DNA of 44,038 nt from an uncultured Gemmatimonadota bacterium (GTDB lineage: Bacteria; Gemmatimonadota; Gemmatimonadetes; Longimicrobiales; Longimicrobiaceae). The notes under the pieces were generated by a model that worked only from the letters and a program-made list of their open reading frames with translations, was not told where the DNA came from and did no database searches. Positions 16,017 to 23,714 of this stretch are shown one piece after another. How positions within the stretch are numbered: the stretch's first letter is position 1; each line of letters begins with the position of its first letter. The DNA lies in NCBI GenBank assembly GCA_902805735.1, contig CADCTW010000153.1, positions 1 through 44,038 of the forward strand, read 5' to 3'. A program made the position numbers and the translations under genes.

Positions 16017-16993
16017 TAGAGCGCCACCGCCCACGGGAGCCGCGCGAAGAAGCCGTGCTCCTGCAGCACGAACCGGCTGTCGCGCGCCACCCGCTCCACC
16101 ACGGCCGACGGGTCCACCCCGTCGTAGCGCGACCCGGCGACCAGCGCCGCCGTCAGCCACGCCGCCACCGCCTCCGTCAGCCCGTCCGGCGAGGCCACGG
16201 GGTCGCCCGCGATGCGCCCCTCGTCCGTCAGGCGGAAGGCGGCCACGGCGGGGAAGCGCTCGCCCACGCTGGCCTGCGCCTCGCGGATCACCGCCACCGC
16301 GGGCTCGCGCCCGATGGCCGACGAGAGCTCCAGCAGCACGCCCCCCGTCAGGCGGCGGTACAGGTCCACCAGCCCCGGCCCGGCCTGCACGGGGAGCTCG
16401 GGGAGCGCGGGGTACGGCGCCACGCGGGGCGCGTCGCCCTCGAAAACCGAGCGCACGAAGTCGGGGATGGGCACGGCGTCGTTGCGCTCCGTGAAGTAGC
16501 CGGAGCGGAAGGCGCCGTCCTCGAAGATCATGTAGTGGTGCCGCCCCGCCGCGCACAGCTCCAGCACCCCGCTGAACTGCCGCTCGCGGAGCTGCGGGAA
16601 GAGCAGCTCGGGGCGCTGGTTGCTGACCGTGGAGGCCCACTCCACCGGCTCCTGCACCAGCGTGGCCAGCATCGCCTGGAGCTGCGCCTCCGGTGCGCCG
16701 AAGTAGCCGATCTGCCCCGCCTCCCCGCGCTCGCACTCCGTGGCCGCGATGCGCACCACCTCGGAGAGCGCGGCGGCTCCCCGCCCCTCCGCCGCCTGCA
16801 GCCGCGCCGAGTGGAAGGGCTCGCCGTTGCGCAGGAAGATCAGGTAGCACCGCTCCCCTAGCTGGATGCACACGAAGCCCGACACACGGGCCGCGCGGTC
16901 GCGCTTCCCGTCGCCCAGGATGCCCGGGAGATTGACGTAGCTGAGCTTGGTGCGCGGCAGGAACGCCGCTTCGTGGGGGAAGTGGTGGATCAT
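16016..16993 (-). CDS. unknown protein with two DUF4388-like repeats, coupled to rsmI
   Basis: I do not recognise this 325-residue protein. It shows two similar segments: residues about 15-65 (LSYVNLPGILGDGKRD, then SGFVCIQLGERCYLIFLRNGE) and about 125-170 (QFSGVLELCAAGRHHYMIFEDGAFRSGYF). The pattern of a glycine followed by a beta hairpin and an ED/NGE turn recalls DUF4388-type domains of regulatory proteins. There is no signal peptide or membrane segment, so it is probably cytosolic. A C-terminal helical part ends at the rsmI start. The one-base TAGTG overlap with rsmI is seen directly. The start ATG at 16993 avoids reading into the upstream repeat. The function is open. Confidence 0.75.
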   Translation of the reverse strand: MIHHFPHEAAFLPRTKLSYVNLPGILGDGKRDRAARVSGFVCIQLGERCYLIFLRNGEPFHSARLQAAEGRGAAALSEVVRIAATECERGEAGQIGYFGAPEAQLQAMLATLVQEPVEWASTVSNQRPELLFPQLRERQFSGVLELCAAGRHHYMIFEDGAFRSGYFTERNDAVPIPDFVRSVFEGDAPRVAPYPALPELPVQAGPGLVDLYRRLTGGVLLELSSAIGREPAVAVIREAQASVGERFPAVAAFRLTDEGRIAGDPVASPDGLTEAVAAWLTAALVAGSRYDGVDPSAVVERVARDSRFVLQEHGFFARLPWAVAL

Positions 16994-17054
16994 GCGGGGC
17001 CGCGGGAAATTGGGTGACGCCCCAATCGTATACTTTCCGCCGGTGAACTGCAAT

Positions 17055-17117
17055 CTCACACAGAGACACAGAGGCACGGAGACGACTTCATCTCTGTGCC
17101 TCTGTGTCTCTGTGTGA
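17055..17117. repeat. CACAGAG palindromic repeat
   Basis: The two 27-bp arms carry one mismatch (GGCACGGAG against GGCACAGAG) around the loop CGACTTCA. It ends 9 bases from the trxA stop codon. Confidence 0.93.
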
Positions 17118-17126
17118 GCCCCGGGC

Positions 17127-17462
17127 TTACGCCGCGAGGAGCTGCTTGATCTTGTTCTCCAGCGCCGGGCGGGGGACCGCGCCGATCACCTGGTCCACCA
17201 CCTTGCCGTCCTTGAAGAACAGGATGGTGGGGATGGAGCGCACGTTGAACTGCGCGGCGCTGCGCTGGTTGTTGTCCACGTCCAGCTTGCCCACCGTCAC
17301 CTGGCCGGCGTACTCGTCCGCGAGCTGCTCCACGATGGGGGCGACCATGCGGCACGGCCCGCACCATACGGCCCAGAAGTCGACCATCGAGAGCCCCGGC
17401 TGCCCGGTGACCTCGCTGAAGTTGGCGTCGGTGATCTCCACTACGTTTGCGCTATCCGCCAT
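17127..17462 (-). CDS. trxA: thioredoxin
   Basis: The 111-residue protein has the thioredoxin fold with active site WAVWCGPCRMVAP and the cis-proline segment SIPTILFFKDG. It reduces disulfides of cytosolic enzymes using NADPH through thioredoxin reductase, which is not in this window. A strong AGGAAGGAT lies just upstream of the ATG. It is divergent from the epimerase gene, the two starts being separated by 103 bases that must hold both promoters; I could not read clear boxes there. Confidence 0.96.
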   Translation of the reverse strand: MADSANVVEITDANFSEVTGQPGLSMVDFWAVWCGPCRMVAPIVEQLADEYAGQVTVGKLDVDNNQRSAAQFNVRSIPTILFFKDGKVVDQVIGAVPRPALENKIKQLLAA

Positions 17463-17565
17463 CTGATCCTTCCTCTTCCGAAGTCCGGTAGCCGCCCCCG
17501 CGGGTCGGGGCTAACTTGGCGGCCACCTGATGCATTTACTACACCCGTCACTGCCGAGAGAGCCG

Positions 17566-17976
17566 ATGACCGAGCGGGCGCTGGACCACGTTGGGATCGC
17601 GGTGCATTCCCTGGACGATTCGCTTCCCCTCTTCGAATCTATCACCGGAGGCAAGGGCTACGGCCGCGAGGTCGTGGGCAGCCAGGGCGTCGAGGTGGTC
17701 TTCGTGGGCTCCGGCGCCGGCCGCGTGGAGCTGCTCGCCCCCGTCCGCGAAGACTCGGGCGTAGCGAAGTACCTCGCCCGGCGCGGCCCCGGCATGCACC
17801 ATCTGTGCTACCGCGTCGACGACGTGGCCGCGGAGCTGGAGCGCTACCGCGCCGAGGGCGCCCAGCTCATCGACCAGACGCCCCGCCCGGGCGCCGCCGG
17901 CCACCTCGTGGCCTTCATCCACCCCAAGTCCACCGGCGGCGTGCTGGTGGAGCTGCTCCAGGCCGGGCACGGGTAA
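17566..17976 (+). CDS. mce: methylmalonyl-CoA epimerase
   Basis: The 136-residue vicinal-oxygen-chelate protein starts LDHVGIAVHSLDDS and has the family marks MHHLCYRVDD, GAAGHLVAFIHPKSTGGVLVELLQ. The first histidine, the HHLCY histidine and the final glutamate fit the metal ligands. It interconverts the 2R and 2S forms of methylmalonyl-CoA in propionate, odd-chain and branched amino-acid degradation, matching the peptide-degrading gene set here. I chose the ATG at 17566 (GAGAG upstream) over the ATG at 17530, which adds 12 residues of no family similarity. No mutase gene is adjacent. Confidence 0.93.
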   Translation: MTERALDHVGIAVHSLDDSLPLFESITGGKGYGREVVGSQGVEVVFVGSGAGRVELLAPVREDSGVAKYLARRGPGMHHLCYRVDDVAAELERYRAEGAQLIDQTPRPGAAGHLVAFIHPKSTGGVLVELLQAGHG

Positions 17977-17985
17977 AAACGGGGC

Positions 17986-18013
17986 TCACACAGAGGCACA
18001 GAGGCACAGAGAA
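17986..18013. repeat. CACAGAG repeat, single-arm copy
   Basis: Only the left arm is present. It lies between convergent stop codons, 9 bases after the mce stop and 5 bases from the stop of the lipoprotein gene. Confidence 0.9.
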
Positions 18014-18018
18014 AGGGT

Positions 18019-18462
18019 CTAGAGCGGGGTGCGGGTGATTCGCTCCAGGTCCACCTGCTCCACGAGCCAGGCGTTGCCGAAGCGGACGACGGTGAACGGG
18101 ACGGCCTTGCGCTGGCCGCGGTTGGTGATGTTGACGGTCATGCGCACGGCCTCGCCGTTGCGGCCGGGGATCTGCTCTTCGTTGACGATCGCGAAGCGCT
18201 CGTGCTTCAGGATCTCGGCGATGGCGTACATCCGCTGCTCCACCTGCCGGCTGGGGTCCAGGCGGTAGATGGTGCCCTCGCGGGTGCCGAAGACGAGGCC
18301 CATCTCGCGGTAGTTCTTTGCGGTCGCCAGGCTGAGGAAGCGCTCCACCGCCGCGGCCGGCGCCGCCGCGCCCGTGGGGCCGGCGGGCACGCTCCCGCGG
18401 CTGCCGCCGCACGCGGCCAGGAGTACCAGGATGGCGAGCGAAATGATGCGCCTGAGCTGCAC
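18019..18462 (-). CDS. small lipoprotein of unknown function
   Basis: The 147-residue protein begins with a lipoprotein signal (VQLRRIISLAILVLLAACGGS, lipobox LAAC), followed by an Ala/Pro-rich spacer. A compact domain then starts with AVERFLSLATAKNYREMGLVFGT, a pattern seen in NTF2-like or DUF4878-like folds, and ends with LVEQVDLERI. I start at the GTG at 18462 because GGAGG precedes it and the lipoprotein signal begins there; an in-frame ATG at 18498 would put an extra arginine-containing leader in front. It is upstream of nothing obvious on its strand and has its own likely promoter. Confidence 0.75.
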   Translation of the reverse strand: MQLRRIISLAILVLLAACGGSRGSVPAGPTGAAAPAAAVERFLSLATAKNYREMGLVFGTREGTIYRLDPSRQVEQRMYAIAEILKHERFAIVNEEQIPGRNGEAVRMTVNITNRGQRKAVPFTVVRFGNAWLVEQVDLERITRTPL

Positions 18463-18497
18463 GGAGCCTCCGCGGAAGAATAGGGGTCGGTTGTCCA

Positions 18498-18526
18498 AGA
18501 GTAGGCCGGGCTACGCTGAAAAGCAA
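18498..18526 (-). promoter_or_regulatory. possible promoter of the small lipoprotein gene
   Basis: On the minus strand TTGCTT (18521-18526), 17 bases, TACTCT (18498-18503). Both boxes are only half-consensus, so this is tentative. It sits directly after a full palindromic repeat. Confidence 0.35.
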
Positions 18527-18529
18527 ATC

Positions 18530-18592
18530 TCACACAGAGACACAGAGGCACAGGGAAACGGCTTTTCTCTGTGCCTCTGTGTCTCTGTGTGA
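18530..18592. repeat. CACAGAG palindromic repeat
   Basis: Full-length arms around a short loop with one change in the left arm (CACAGGG). It ends 2 bases from the clpB stop codon. Confidence 0.93.
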
Positions 18593-18594
18593 GA

Positions 18595-21204
18595 TTACAC
18601 AACCGCTTCCGCGCGGAACACCAGCTGGTGCGAGCCCGGCTCCCGATCCACGATCACCGTGTCGCCGTCGTTGAACTCGCCCTCCAGCACGTGCATGGCG
18701 AGCGGGTTCTGCACCAGGCGCTGGATGGCGCGCTTCAGCGGGCGCGCGCCGTACGCCGGGTCGTGCCCCTCCTCGGCGATCCACTGCTTGGCCGCGTCCG
18801 TCACCTGCAGGGTGAGCTTGCGCTCGGCCAGCATCCGCTCCAGGCGCTTGAGCTGCAGGTCCACGATGGTGGTGAGCTGCTCCGTGCCCAGCGGCTTGAA
18901 GACGATGATGTCGTCCACCCGGTTCAGGAACTCCGGACGGAAGTGGTGCCGCAGCTCGCCCAGCACCGCCGCCTCCACCTCCATCGCCCCCGCCGGGTCC
19001 GCCATCAGCCGCGACCGCTCCAGGATCAGCGGGCTGCCGATGTTGGAGGTCATGATGATGACCGTGTTGCGGAAGTTCACCGTCCGCCCCTGGGAGTCGG
19101 TCACCCGCCCGTCGTCCAGGATCTGCAGGAGGACGTTGAAGACGTCGGGGTGCGCCTTCTCGATCTCGTCGAAGAGCACCACCGAGTATGGGCGCCGCCG
19201 CACCGCCTCCGTGAGCTGCCCGCCCTCCTCGTACCCCACGTACCCCGGGGGCGCGCCGATCAGGCGCGAGACGGCGTGCTTCTCCATGTACTCGCTCATG
19301 TCGATCCGCACCATGGCCTCTTCGCTGTCGAAGAGGAACTCGGCGAGGGCGCGCGCCGTCTCCGTCTTCCCCACCCCCGTGGGGCCCAGGAAGATGAAGG
19401 AGCCGATGGGGCGGTTGGGGTCCTGCATCCCCGCCCGCGAGCGGCGTACGGCGTTGGCTACGGCCTCCGTGGCCTCCGTCTGGCCGATCACCCGCCGGTT
19501 CAGGTGCCGGTCCAGGTGCGCCAGCCGCTCGCGGTCGCTCTGCAGCATCCGCGTCACGGGGATCCCGGTCCACTTCGCCACCACCTCGGCGATGTCGTCC
19601 GCGTCCACCTCCTCCTTGAGGAAGCGCGACGTCTTCTGCAGCTCGCCCAGGCGCGCCTCCGCCTCGCCGATCTCCTTCTGCAGCGCGGGGATCTGGCCGT
19701 ACTGGATCTCGGCGGCGCGGTTCAGGTCGCCCGTGCGCGAGGCGCGGTCCAGCTCCACCTTGAGCTCGTCCAGCCGCTCCTTGCGCCCGCGCAGGTCCGC
19801 GATCACCGCCTTCTCGCTCTGCCACTGCGCCTTCATCCCCGACGAGCGCTCGCGCAGCTCGGCGATCTCCTGGTCCACGCGGGCCAGGCGGTCGCGGCTC
19901 TCCGGGTCGCTCTCGCGCTGCAGGGCGTTGCGCTCGATCTCCAGCTGCATGGTGCGCCGCTGCACCTCGTCGATCTCCTGCGGCAGCGAATCGATCTCGA
20001 TGCGCAGCTTGCTGGCCGCCTCGTCGATCAGGTCGATGGCCTTGTCGGGCAGGAAGCGGTCGCCGATGTAGCGGTTGCTGAGCGTGGCCGCGGACACGAT
20101 GGCCGGGTCCGTGATGCGCACCCCGTGGTGCACCTCGTAGCGCTCCTTGAGGCCGCGCAGGATGCCGATGGTGTCTTCCACGCTGGGCTCGCCCACGAAC
20201 ACGGGCTGGAAGCGCCGCTCCAGCGCCGCGTCCTTTTCGATGTACTGGCGGTACTCGTCCAGCGTGGTGGCGCCCACCAGCCGCAGCTCGCCGCGGGCCA
20301 GCGCCGGCTTCAGCATGTTCCCCGCGTCGGGCGACCCCTCCGTCTTCCCCGCCCCCACGATGGTGTGGAGCTCGTCGATGAAGACGATGAACTTGCCGTC
20401 CGAGTCGGTCAGCTCCTTGAGGACGGCCTTGAGACGCTCCTCGAACTCGCCGCGGTACTTGGCGCCGGCCAGCATGGCGCCGATGTCCAGCGACACCAGC
20501 GTCTTGTCGCGCAGCCCCTCCGGTACGTCGCCGTTCACGATGCGCTGCGCCAGCCCCTCCGCGATGGCCGTCTTCCCCACCCCCGGCTCGCCGATGAGCA
20601 CGGGGTTGTTCTTGGTGCGGCGGCTGAGCACCTGCACCACCCGCCGGATCTCCTCGTCGCGGCCGATGACGGGGTCGAGCTGCCCGCGCCGGGCGCGCTC
20701 CGTGAGGTCCACGGAGAAGCGCTGGAGGGCCTGGTACTTGTCCTCGGGGTTCTGGTCCGTCACCCGGTGCGAGCCGCGCACCTGCTGCAGCGCGTCGGCC
20801 AGCGTTTCGCGCCGGGCGCCCTGGGCGCGCAGCAGGTCGCGCGTGGTGAAGCCCTTCTCCGCCAGCGCCAGCAGCAGGTGCTCGGTAGAGATGTACTCGT
20901 CCTTGAGGTCGTGTGCCTCCTGCTCGGCGCGGTCCAGCACCTGGTGAAGCTCGCGCGAAAGCGTGGGCTGCGCTCCCGACTGCCTGGGGAGGCGCGCCGC
21001 CGCCGCGTCGTTCTCGCTGCGCAGCCGCGCCACGTTCACCCCCACCTTCTGGAGGATGGGCACGACGATCCCCTCCTCCTGGTCCAGCAGCGCGGCCAGC
21101 AGGTGCGAGTCCTCTATCTGCGGATTGCCGGCCTGCCGCGCGGCGTTCGACGCCGCCTGCAGCGCCTCGCCGGCCTTCACCGTAAGACGTTCGAAGTTGG
21201 TCAT
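18595..21204 (-). CDS. clpB: ATP-dependent disaggregase ClpB
   Basis: The 869-residue Hsp100 chaperone has an N-terminal Clp repeat domain (about 1-145), a first AAA+ module with GEPGVGKT and FIDELHT, a long middle coiled-coil domain (about 405-525, rich in E, R, L), and a second AAA+ module with [17 protein letters not shown] and the pore loop GYVGY. The middle domain and the absence of the IGF-type loop separate it from ClpA/ClpC. It works with DnaK/DnaJ to dissolve aggregates after heat stress. AAAGGAG precedes the ATG. I saw no CIRCE element or clear sigma32 promoter in the 78 bases upstream. Confidence 0.98.
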   Translation of the reverse strand: MTNFERLTVKAGEALQAASNAARQAGNPQIEDSHLLAALLDQEEGIVVPILQKVGVNVARLRSENDAAAARLPRQSGAQPTLSRELHQVLDRAEQEAHDLKDEYISTEHLLLALAEKGFTTRDLLRAQGARRETLADALQQVRGSHRVTDQNPEDKYQALQRFSVDLTERARRGQLDPVIGRDEEIRRVVQVLSRRTKNNPVLIGEPGVGKTAIAEGLAQRIVNGDVPEGLRDKTLVSLDIGAMLAGAKYRGEFEERLKAVLKELTDSDGKFIVFIDELHTIVGAGKTEGSPDAGNMLKPALARGELRLVGATTLDEYRQYIEKDAALERRFQPVFVGEPSVEDTIGILRGLKERYEVHHGVRITDPAIVSAATLSNRYIGDRFLPDKAIDLIDEAASKLRIEIDSLPQEIDEVQRRTMQLEIERNALQRESDPESRDRLARVDQEIAELRERSSGMKAQWQSEKAVIADLRGRKERLDELKVELDRASRTGDLNRAAEIQYGQIPALQKEIGEAEARLGELQKTSRFLKEEVDADDIAEVVAKWTGIPVTRMLQSDRERLAHLDRHLNRRVIGQTEATEAVANAVRRSRAGMQDPNRPIGSFIFLGPTGVGKTETARALAEFLFDSEEAMVRIDMSEYMEKHAVSRLIGAPPGYVGYEEGGQLTEAVRRRPYSVVLFDEIEKAHPDVFNVLLQILDDGRVTDSQGRTVNFRNTVIIMTSNIGSPLILERSRLMADPAGAMEVEAAVLGELRHHFRPEFLNRVDDIIVFKPLGTEQLTTIVDLQLKRLERMLAERKLTLQVTDAAKQWIAEEGHDPAYGARPLKRAIQRLVQNPLAMHVLEGEFNDGDTVIVDREPGSHQLVFRAEAVV

Positions 21205-21282
21205 ATGTGCTCCTTTGGATCGGGCCTTGGGCCGCGGTCTAAAGGAAGTTCTGTGCCCGGCGAAACTGCCACAACGGCAGAC

Positions 21283-21309
21283 TCACACAGAGACACAGAG
21301 GCACGGAGA
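21283..21309. repeat. CACAGAG repeat, single-arm copy
   Basis: One arm only, ending 1 base from the yhaV stop codon and in the clpB upstream region. Confidence 0.9.
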
Positions 21310-21310
21310 A

Positions 21311-21841
21311 CTACATCAGAGCGGAGATGCGCTTGAGGCGGCGCACGGTGCCGGGGGTGGTGCATGCCTTCAGGAGGTCGTCCCCGTCGTCCGGTGGGTT
21401 GTCCTCGTCCAGCATGCGGGCGAAGGTGGCGTAGGCGTCCGTCGAGCTGCCGTAGGTCCGCAGGGAGCGCTCGTCGTTGACCCACGCAAAGATGAGGATG
21501 CGCTCCCGCAGCCGATAGCGGAAGAAGAGCCGGTACCGTCCGTTGCCGAACTTCGCGCGGAACCAGTGCTTCCGGCTGCCGCCAAGGGTGTGGCCCTGCC
21601 GGTAGGTGCTCCTCGTGGGGTCCGCCGGTACGTCCACGAACATCAGCTGCCGCAGGCTGGCGAGGATCTGGGCCGGCTGCGAGCGCTTGCCAGATCCCTG
21701 CTCCACCGCGGCGATCAGGCGTTCGAGCTGGAAGAGCAGCTCCGGGTGGAAGCCGATCCGCCAGCCGTTCACGGCGAAAAGCTCCGCCCCCGGATCGGGT
21801 ACGGAGCCGCTAGAGCTGGAAGTCGCCTTCGATCGGCGCAT
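21311..21841 (-). CDS. yhaV: YhaV-type endoribonuclease toxin
   Basis: The 176-residue protein matches the YhaV toxin of PrlF-YhaV modules: NGWRIGFHPELLFQLERLIAAVE near the start, then KHWFRAKFGNGRYRLFFRY and ILIFAWVNDERSLRTYGS, the RelE-like core that cleaves ribosome-associated mRNA. It begins 32 bases inside the upstream antitoxin gene in another frame, so translation is coupled. The start ATG at 21841 gives a serine-rich N-terminus before the conserved part, slightly longer than in E. coli. It ends one base before a repeat. Confidence 0.9.
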   Translation of the reverse strand: MRRSKATSSSSGSVPDPGAELFAVNGWRIGFHPELLFQLERLIAAVEQGSGKRSQPAQILASLRQLMFVDVPADPTRSTYRQGHTLGGSRKHWFRAKFGNGRYRLFFRYRLRERILIFAWVNDERSLRTYGSSTDAYATFARMLDEDNPPDDGDDLLKACTTPGTVRRLKRISALM

Positions 21842-22136
21842 CGTAGTCGACCTCGACCCCTTCGGTGAGCTCGGCCAGGTAGTCGGCGAAGTCCTGGGTG
21901 GCGAACAGGACGCGCCCCTTGTTCTTCGCGATGTCGCGCTCGAGCAGGTCCAGGAAGCCCGAGAGCGCCGGGTCTTCCTCGTCGCTCAGCTTCCGGATTA
22001 CCGCCTGGTCCCCCTCAATGGTGTACGCGATCTGGTCGCCCGCGCGCAGGCCGAGCGCCTTGCGCACGCCCGACGGAAGCGTGGTCTGCGCGCGGGAGGT
22101 GACCTTGCTGGCGAGGCGGGCAGCTTTGGACTTCAT
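21810..22136 (-). CDS. prlF: PrlF/SohA-type antitoxin (AbrB-like DNA-binding)
   Basis: The 108-residue protein has the swapped-hairpin AbrB motif SKVTSRAQTTLPSGVRKALGLRAGDQI near its start, the DNA-binding part. An acidic tail follows (DYLAELTEGVEVDYDAP) that would bind YhaV. I chose the ATG at 22136; an ATG at 22163 would add nine residues beyond the family N-terminus. A perfect palindrome 24 bases upstream is the likely operator for autorepression. The overlap with yhaV fits the module type. Confidence 0.9.
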   Translation of the reverse strand: MKSKAARLASKVTSRAQTTLPSGVRKALGLRAGDQIAYTIEGDQAVIRKLSDEEDPALSGFLDLLERDIAKNKGRVLFATQDFADYLAELTEGVEVDYDAPIEGDFQL

Positions 22137-22159
22137 CACCTGATCTCCACTTTCTGAAG

Positions 22160-22177
22160 ACAATGCATATGCATTGT
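22160..22177. promoter_or_regulatory. 18-bp palindrome, candidate PrlF operator
   Basis: ACAATGCATATGCATTGT is a perfect 18-bp palindrome, A+T-rich in otherwise GC-rich DNA, ending 24 bases before the prlF ATG. On the minus strand TACAAT overlaps its edge (22173-22178) and could be the -10 element. No convincing -35 at normal spacing was found. Binding by PrlF is inferred. Confidence 0.7.
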
Positions 22178-22213
22178 AAGATAATCACCAACGCATCGAC
22201 TTCCAAGAGACAC

Positions 22214-22243
22214 TCACCTCTGTGCCTCTGTGTCTCTGTGTGA
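22214..22243. repeat. CACAGAG repeat, single-arm copy
   Basis: One arm (right-arm orientation on the plus strand) ending 3 bases from the MATE gene stop codon, upstream of prlF. Confidence 0.9.
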
Positions 22244-22246
22244 GAT

Positions 22247-23638
22247 TCAAATCTTACGCGTCTTCCACTTGCCGCGGCGGAAGAGTAGGGCGCTGACGAC
22301 CGCGAGGGTGGAGAAGGCGATGGTGATGGACCAGAAGACGCCGCTGGGGCCGAAGCCCAGGTGGATGGCCAGGATGTAGGCCAGGGGGATCTCCCACAGC
22401 CAGAAGACCACCAGGTTTATGAGGGTGGGGGTGAGGGTGTCGCCCGCGCCGTTGAAGGACTGGGTGAGCACCATGCCGTAGGCGTAGAAGAGGAAGCCGC
22501 TCGCCACCACGCGCAGGCAGGAGATGGCGTGCACCGCCACCGCGGGGTCGGTGGTGAAGAGCCCGACCAGGCCCGGCGCGAAGAGGACGAAGAGCGCGCC
22601 GATGACGCCCAGGAAGATCAGGTTGTAGAAGCCGGCCTTCCACACGGCCTCTTCGGCTCGCTCGGGCTTGCCGGCGCCGAGGGCCTGGCCCACCATGGTG
22701 GCGGCGGCGTTGCTCATCCCCATGCTGGGGAGGAGGGCGAAGATCACCACGCGGATGCCGATGGTGTACCCCGCCAGCGCGGAGCTGCCAAAGGTGGAGA
22801 TGATGCGCACCAGCCCGATCCAGCTCGCCGTGCCGATGAGCGCCTGCAGCGAGGCGGAGCCGGAAAGGCGCGCGATCTGCCCCATCAGCCGCGGCTCCGG
22901 GCGCAGGTGGCGGCGCGCCACGGGGATGCGGCCGCCGGGGCGGGTGAGGCGCCAGATGGCGTAGGCCGCCCCCGTGGCGCGCCCGATGGTGGTGGCCACC
23001 GCCGCGCCCGTGACGCCCAGCTCCGGGAACGGGCCCAGCCCGAAGATCAGGCAGGGGCCCAGCACGATGTTGAGCGCGTTCGCCATCCACAGCACCCGCA
23101 TGGCGATGGCCGCGTCGCCGGCGCCGCGGAAGACGGCGTTGACCACGAAAAGGAGGATGATGGCCGCCTCGCCCCCCAGCATCACCCGCGCGTACGTCAC
23201 GCCGATCTCCAGCACCCCGGGCGACGCCCCCATCAGCGCCAGCAGGCGCGGCGCGTAGAAGGCGCCGAGCGCCCCCAGCACCAGCGAGATGCCGAGCGCC
23301 AGCAGGAGCGACTGCACCGCCGAGCGCGCCGCCCCCTCCGGGTCGCGCTCGCCGATGCGGCGCGCAACCAGCGCCGACGCGCCGACGGAGAGCCCCATCG
23401 CCAGGGCGTACACCAGCGTGAGCAGCGACTCGGTGAGCCCCACGGTGGCCACCGCGTCCGCGCCCAGGCGCGACACGAAGAAGATGTCCACCACGGCGAA
23501 GACGCTCTCCATCGCCATCTCCAGCACCATGGGGATGGAGAGGAGCATGATGGAGCGTCCCACCGGGCCGGTGGTGTAGTCCTGGTTCGAGCCCCGCAGC
23601 GCCTCCCTGATGGAAGCGCCGAGTGTGGTATCCGACAT
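22247..23638 (-). CDS. MATE-family efflux transporter
   Basis: The 463-residue inner-membrane protein has 12 predicted hydrophobic segments in two similar halves, with MATE hallmarks: GPVGRSIMLLSIPMVLEMAMESVF in the first helix, ADAVATVGLTESL, NAVFRGAGDA and, in the second half, GMSNAAATMVGQALGAGKPERAEEA and QSFNGAGDT. It would export drugs or metabolites against Na+ or H+. Subfamily (NorM or DinF-like) and substrate cannot be fixed. It is a single gene with repeats on both sides. Confidence 0.93.
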   Translation of the reverse strand: MSDTTLGASIREALRGSNQDYTTGPVGRSIMLLSIPMVLEMAMESVFAVVDIFFVSRLGADAVATVGLTESLLTLVYALAMGLSVGASALVARRIGERDPEGAARSAVQSLLLALGISLVLGALGAFYAPRLLALMGASPGVLEIGVTYARVMLGGEAAIILLFVVNAVFRGAGDAAIAMRVLWMANALNIVLGPCLIFGLGPFPELGVTGAAVATTIGRATGAAYAIWRLTRPGGRIPVARRHLRPEPRLMGQIARLSGSASLQALIGTASWIGLVRIISTFGSSALAGYTIGIRVVIFALLPSMGMSNAAATMVGQALGAGKPERAEEAVWKAGFYNLIFLGVIGALFVLFAPGLVGLFTTDPAVAVHAISCLRVVASGFLFYAYGMVLTQSFNGAGDTLTPTLINLVVFWLWEIPLAYILAIHLGFGPSGVFWSITIAFSTLAVVSALLFRRGKWKTRKI

Positions 23639-23654
23639 TCGTCCCGGTGGAAAA

Positions 23655-23704
23655 CGGAGGCACAGAGACCGGCCTGGTCTCTGTGCCTCCGTGCCTCTGT
23701 GTGA
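23655..23704. repeat. CACAGAG palindromic repeat, shortened left arm
   Basis: The left arm has two units and the right arm three, around ACCGGCCTGGT, which extends the stem. It ends 10 bases from the M16 peptidase stop codon. Confidence 0.9.
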
Positions 23705-23714
23705 GACTACTTTA

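Noticed and set aside
18571-21336. Plus-strand frame of 921 codons opposite clpB
   Set aside because: No motifs; it is the complement of the clpB codons.
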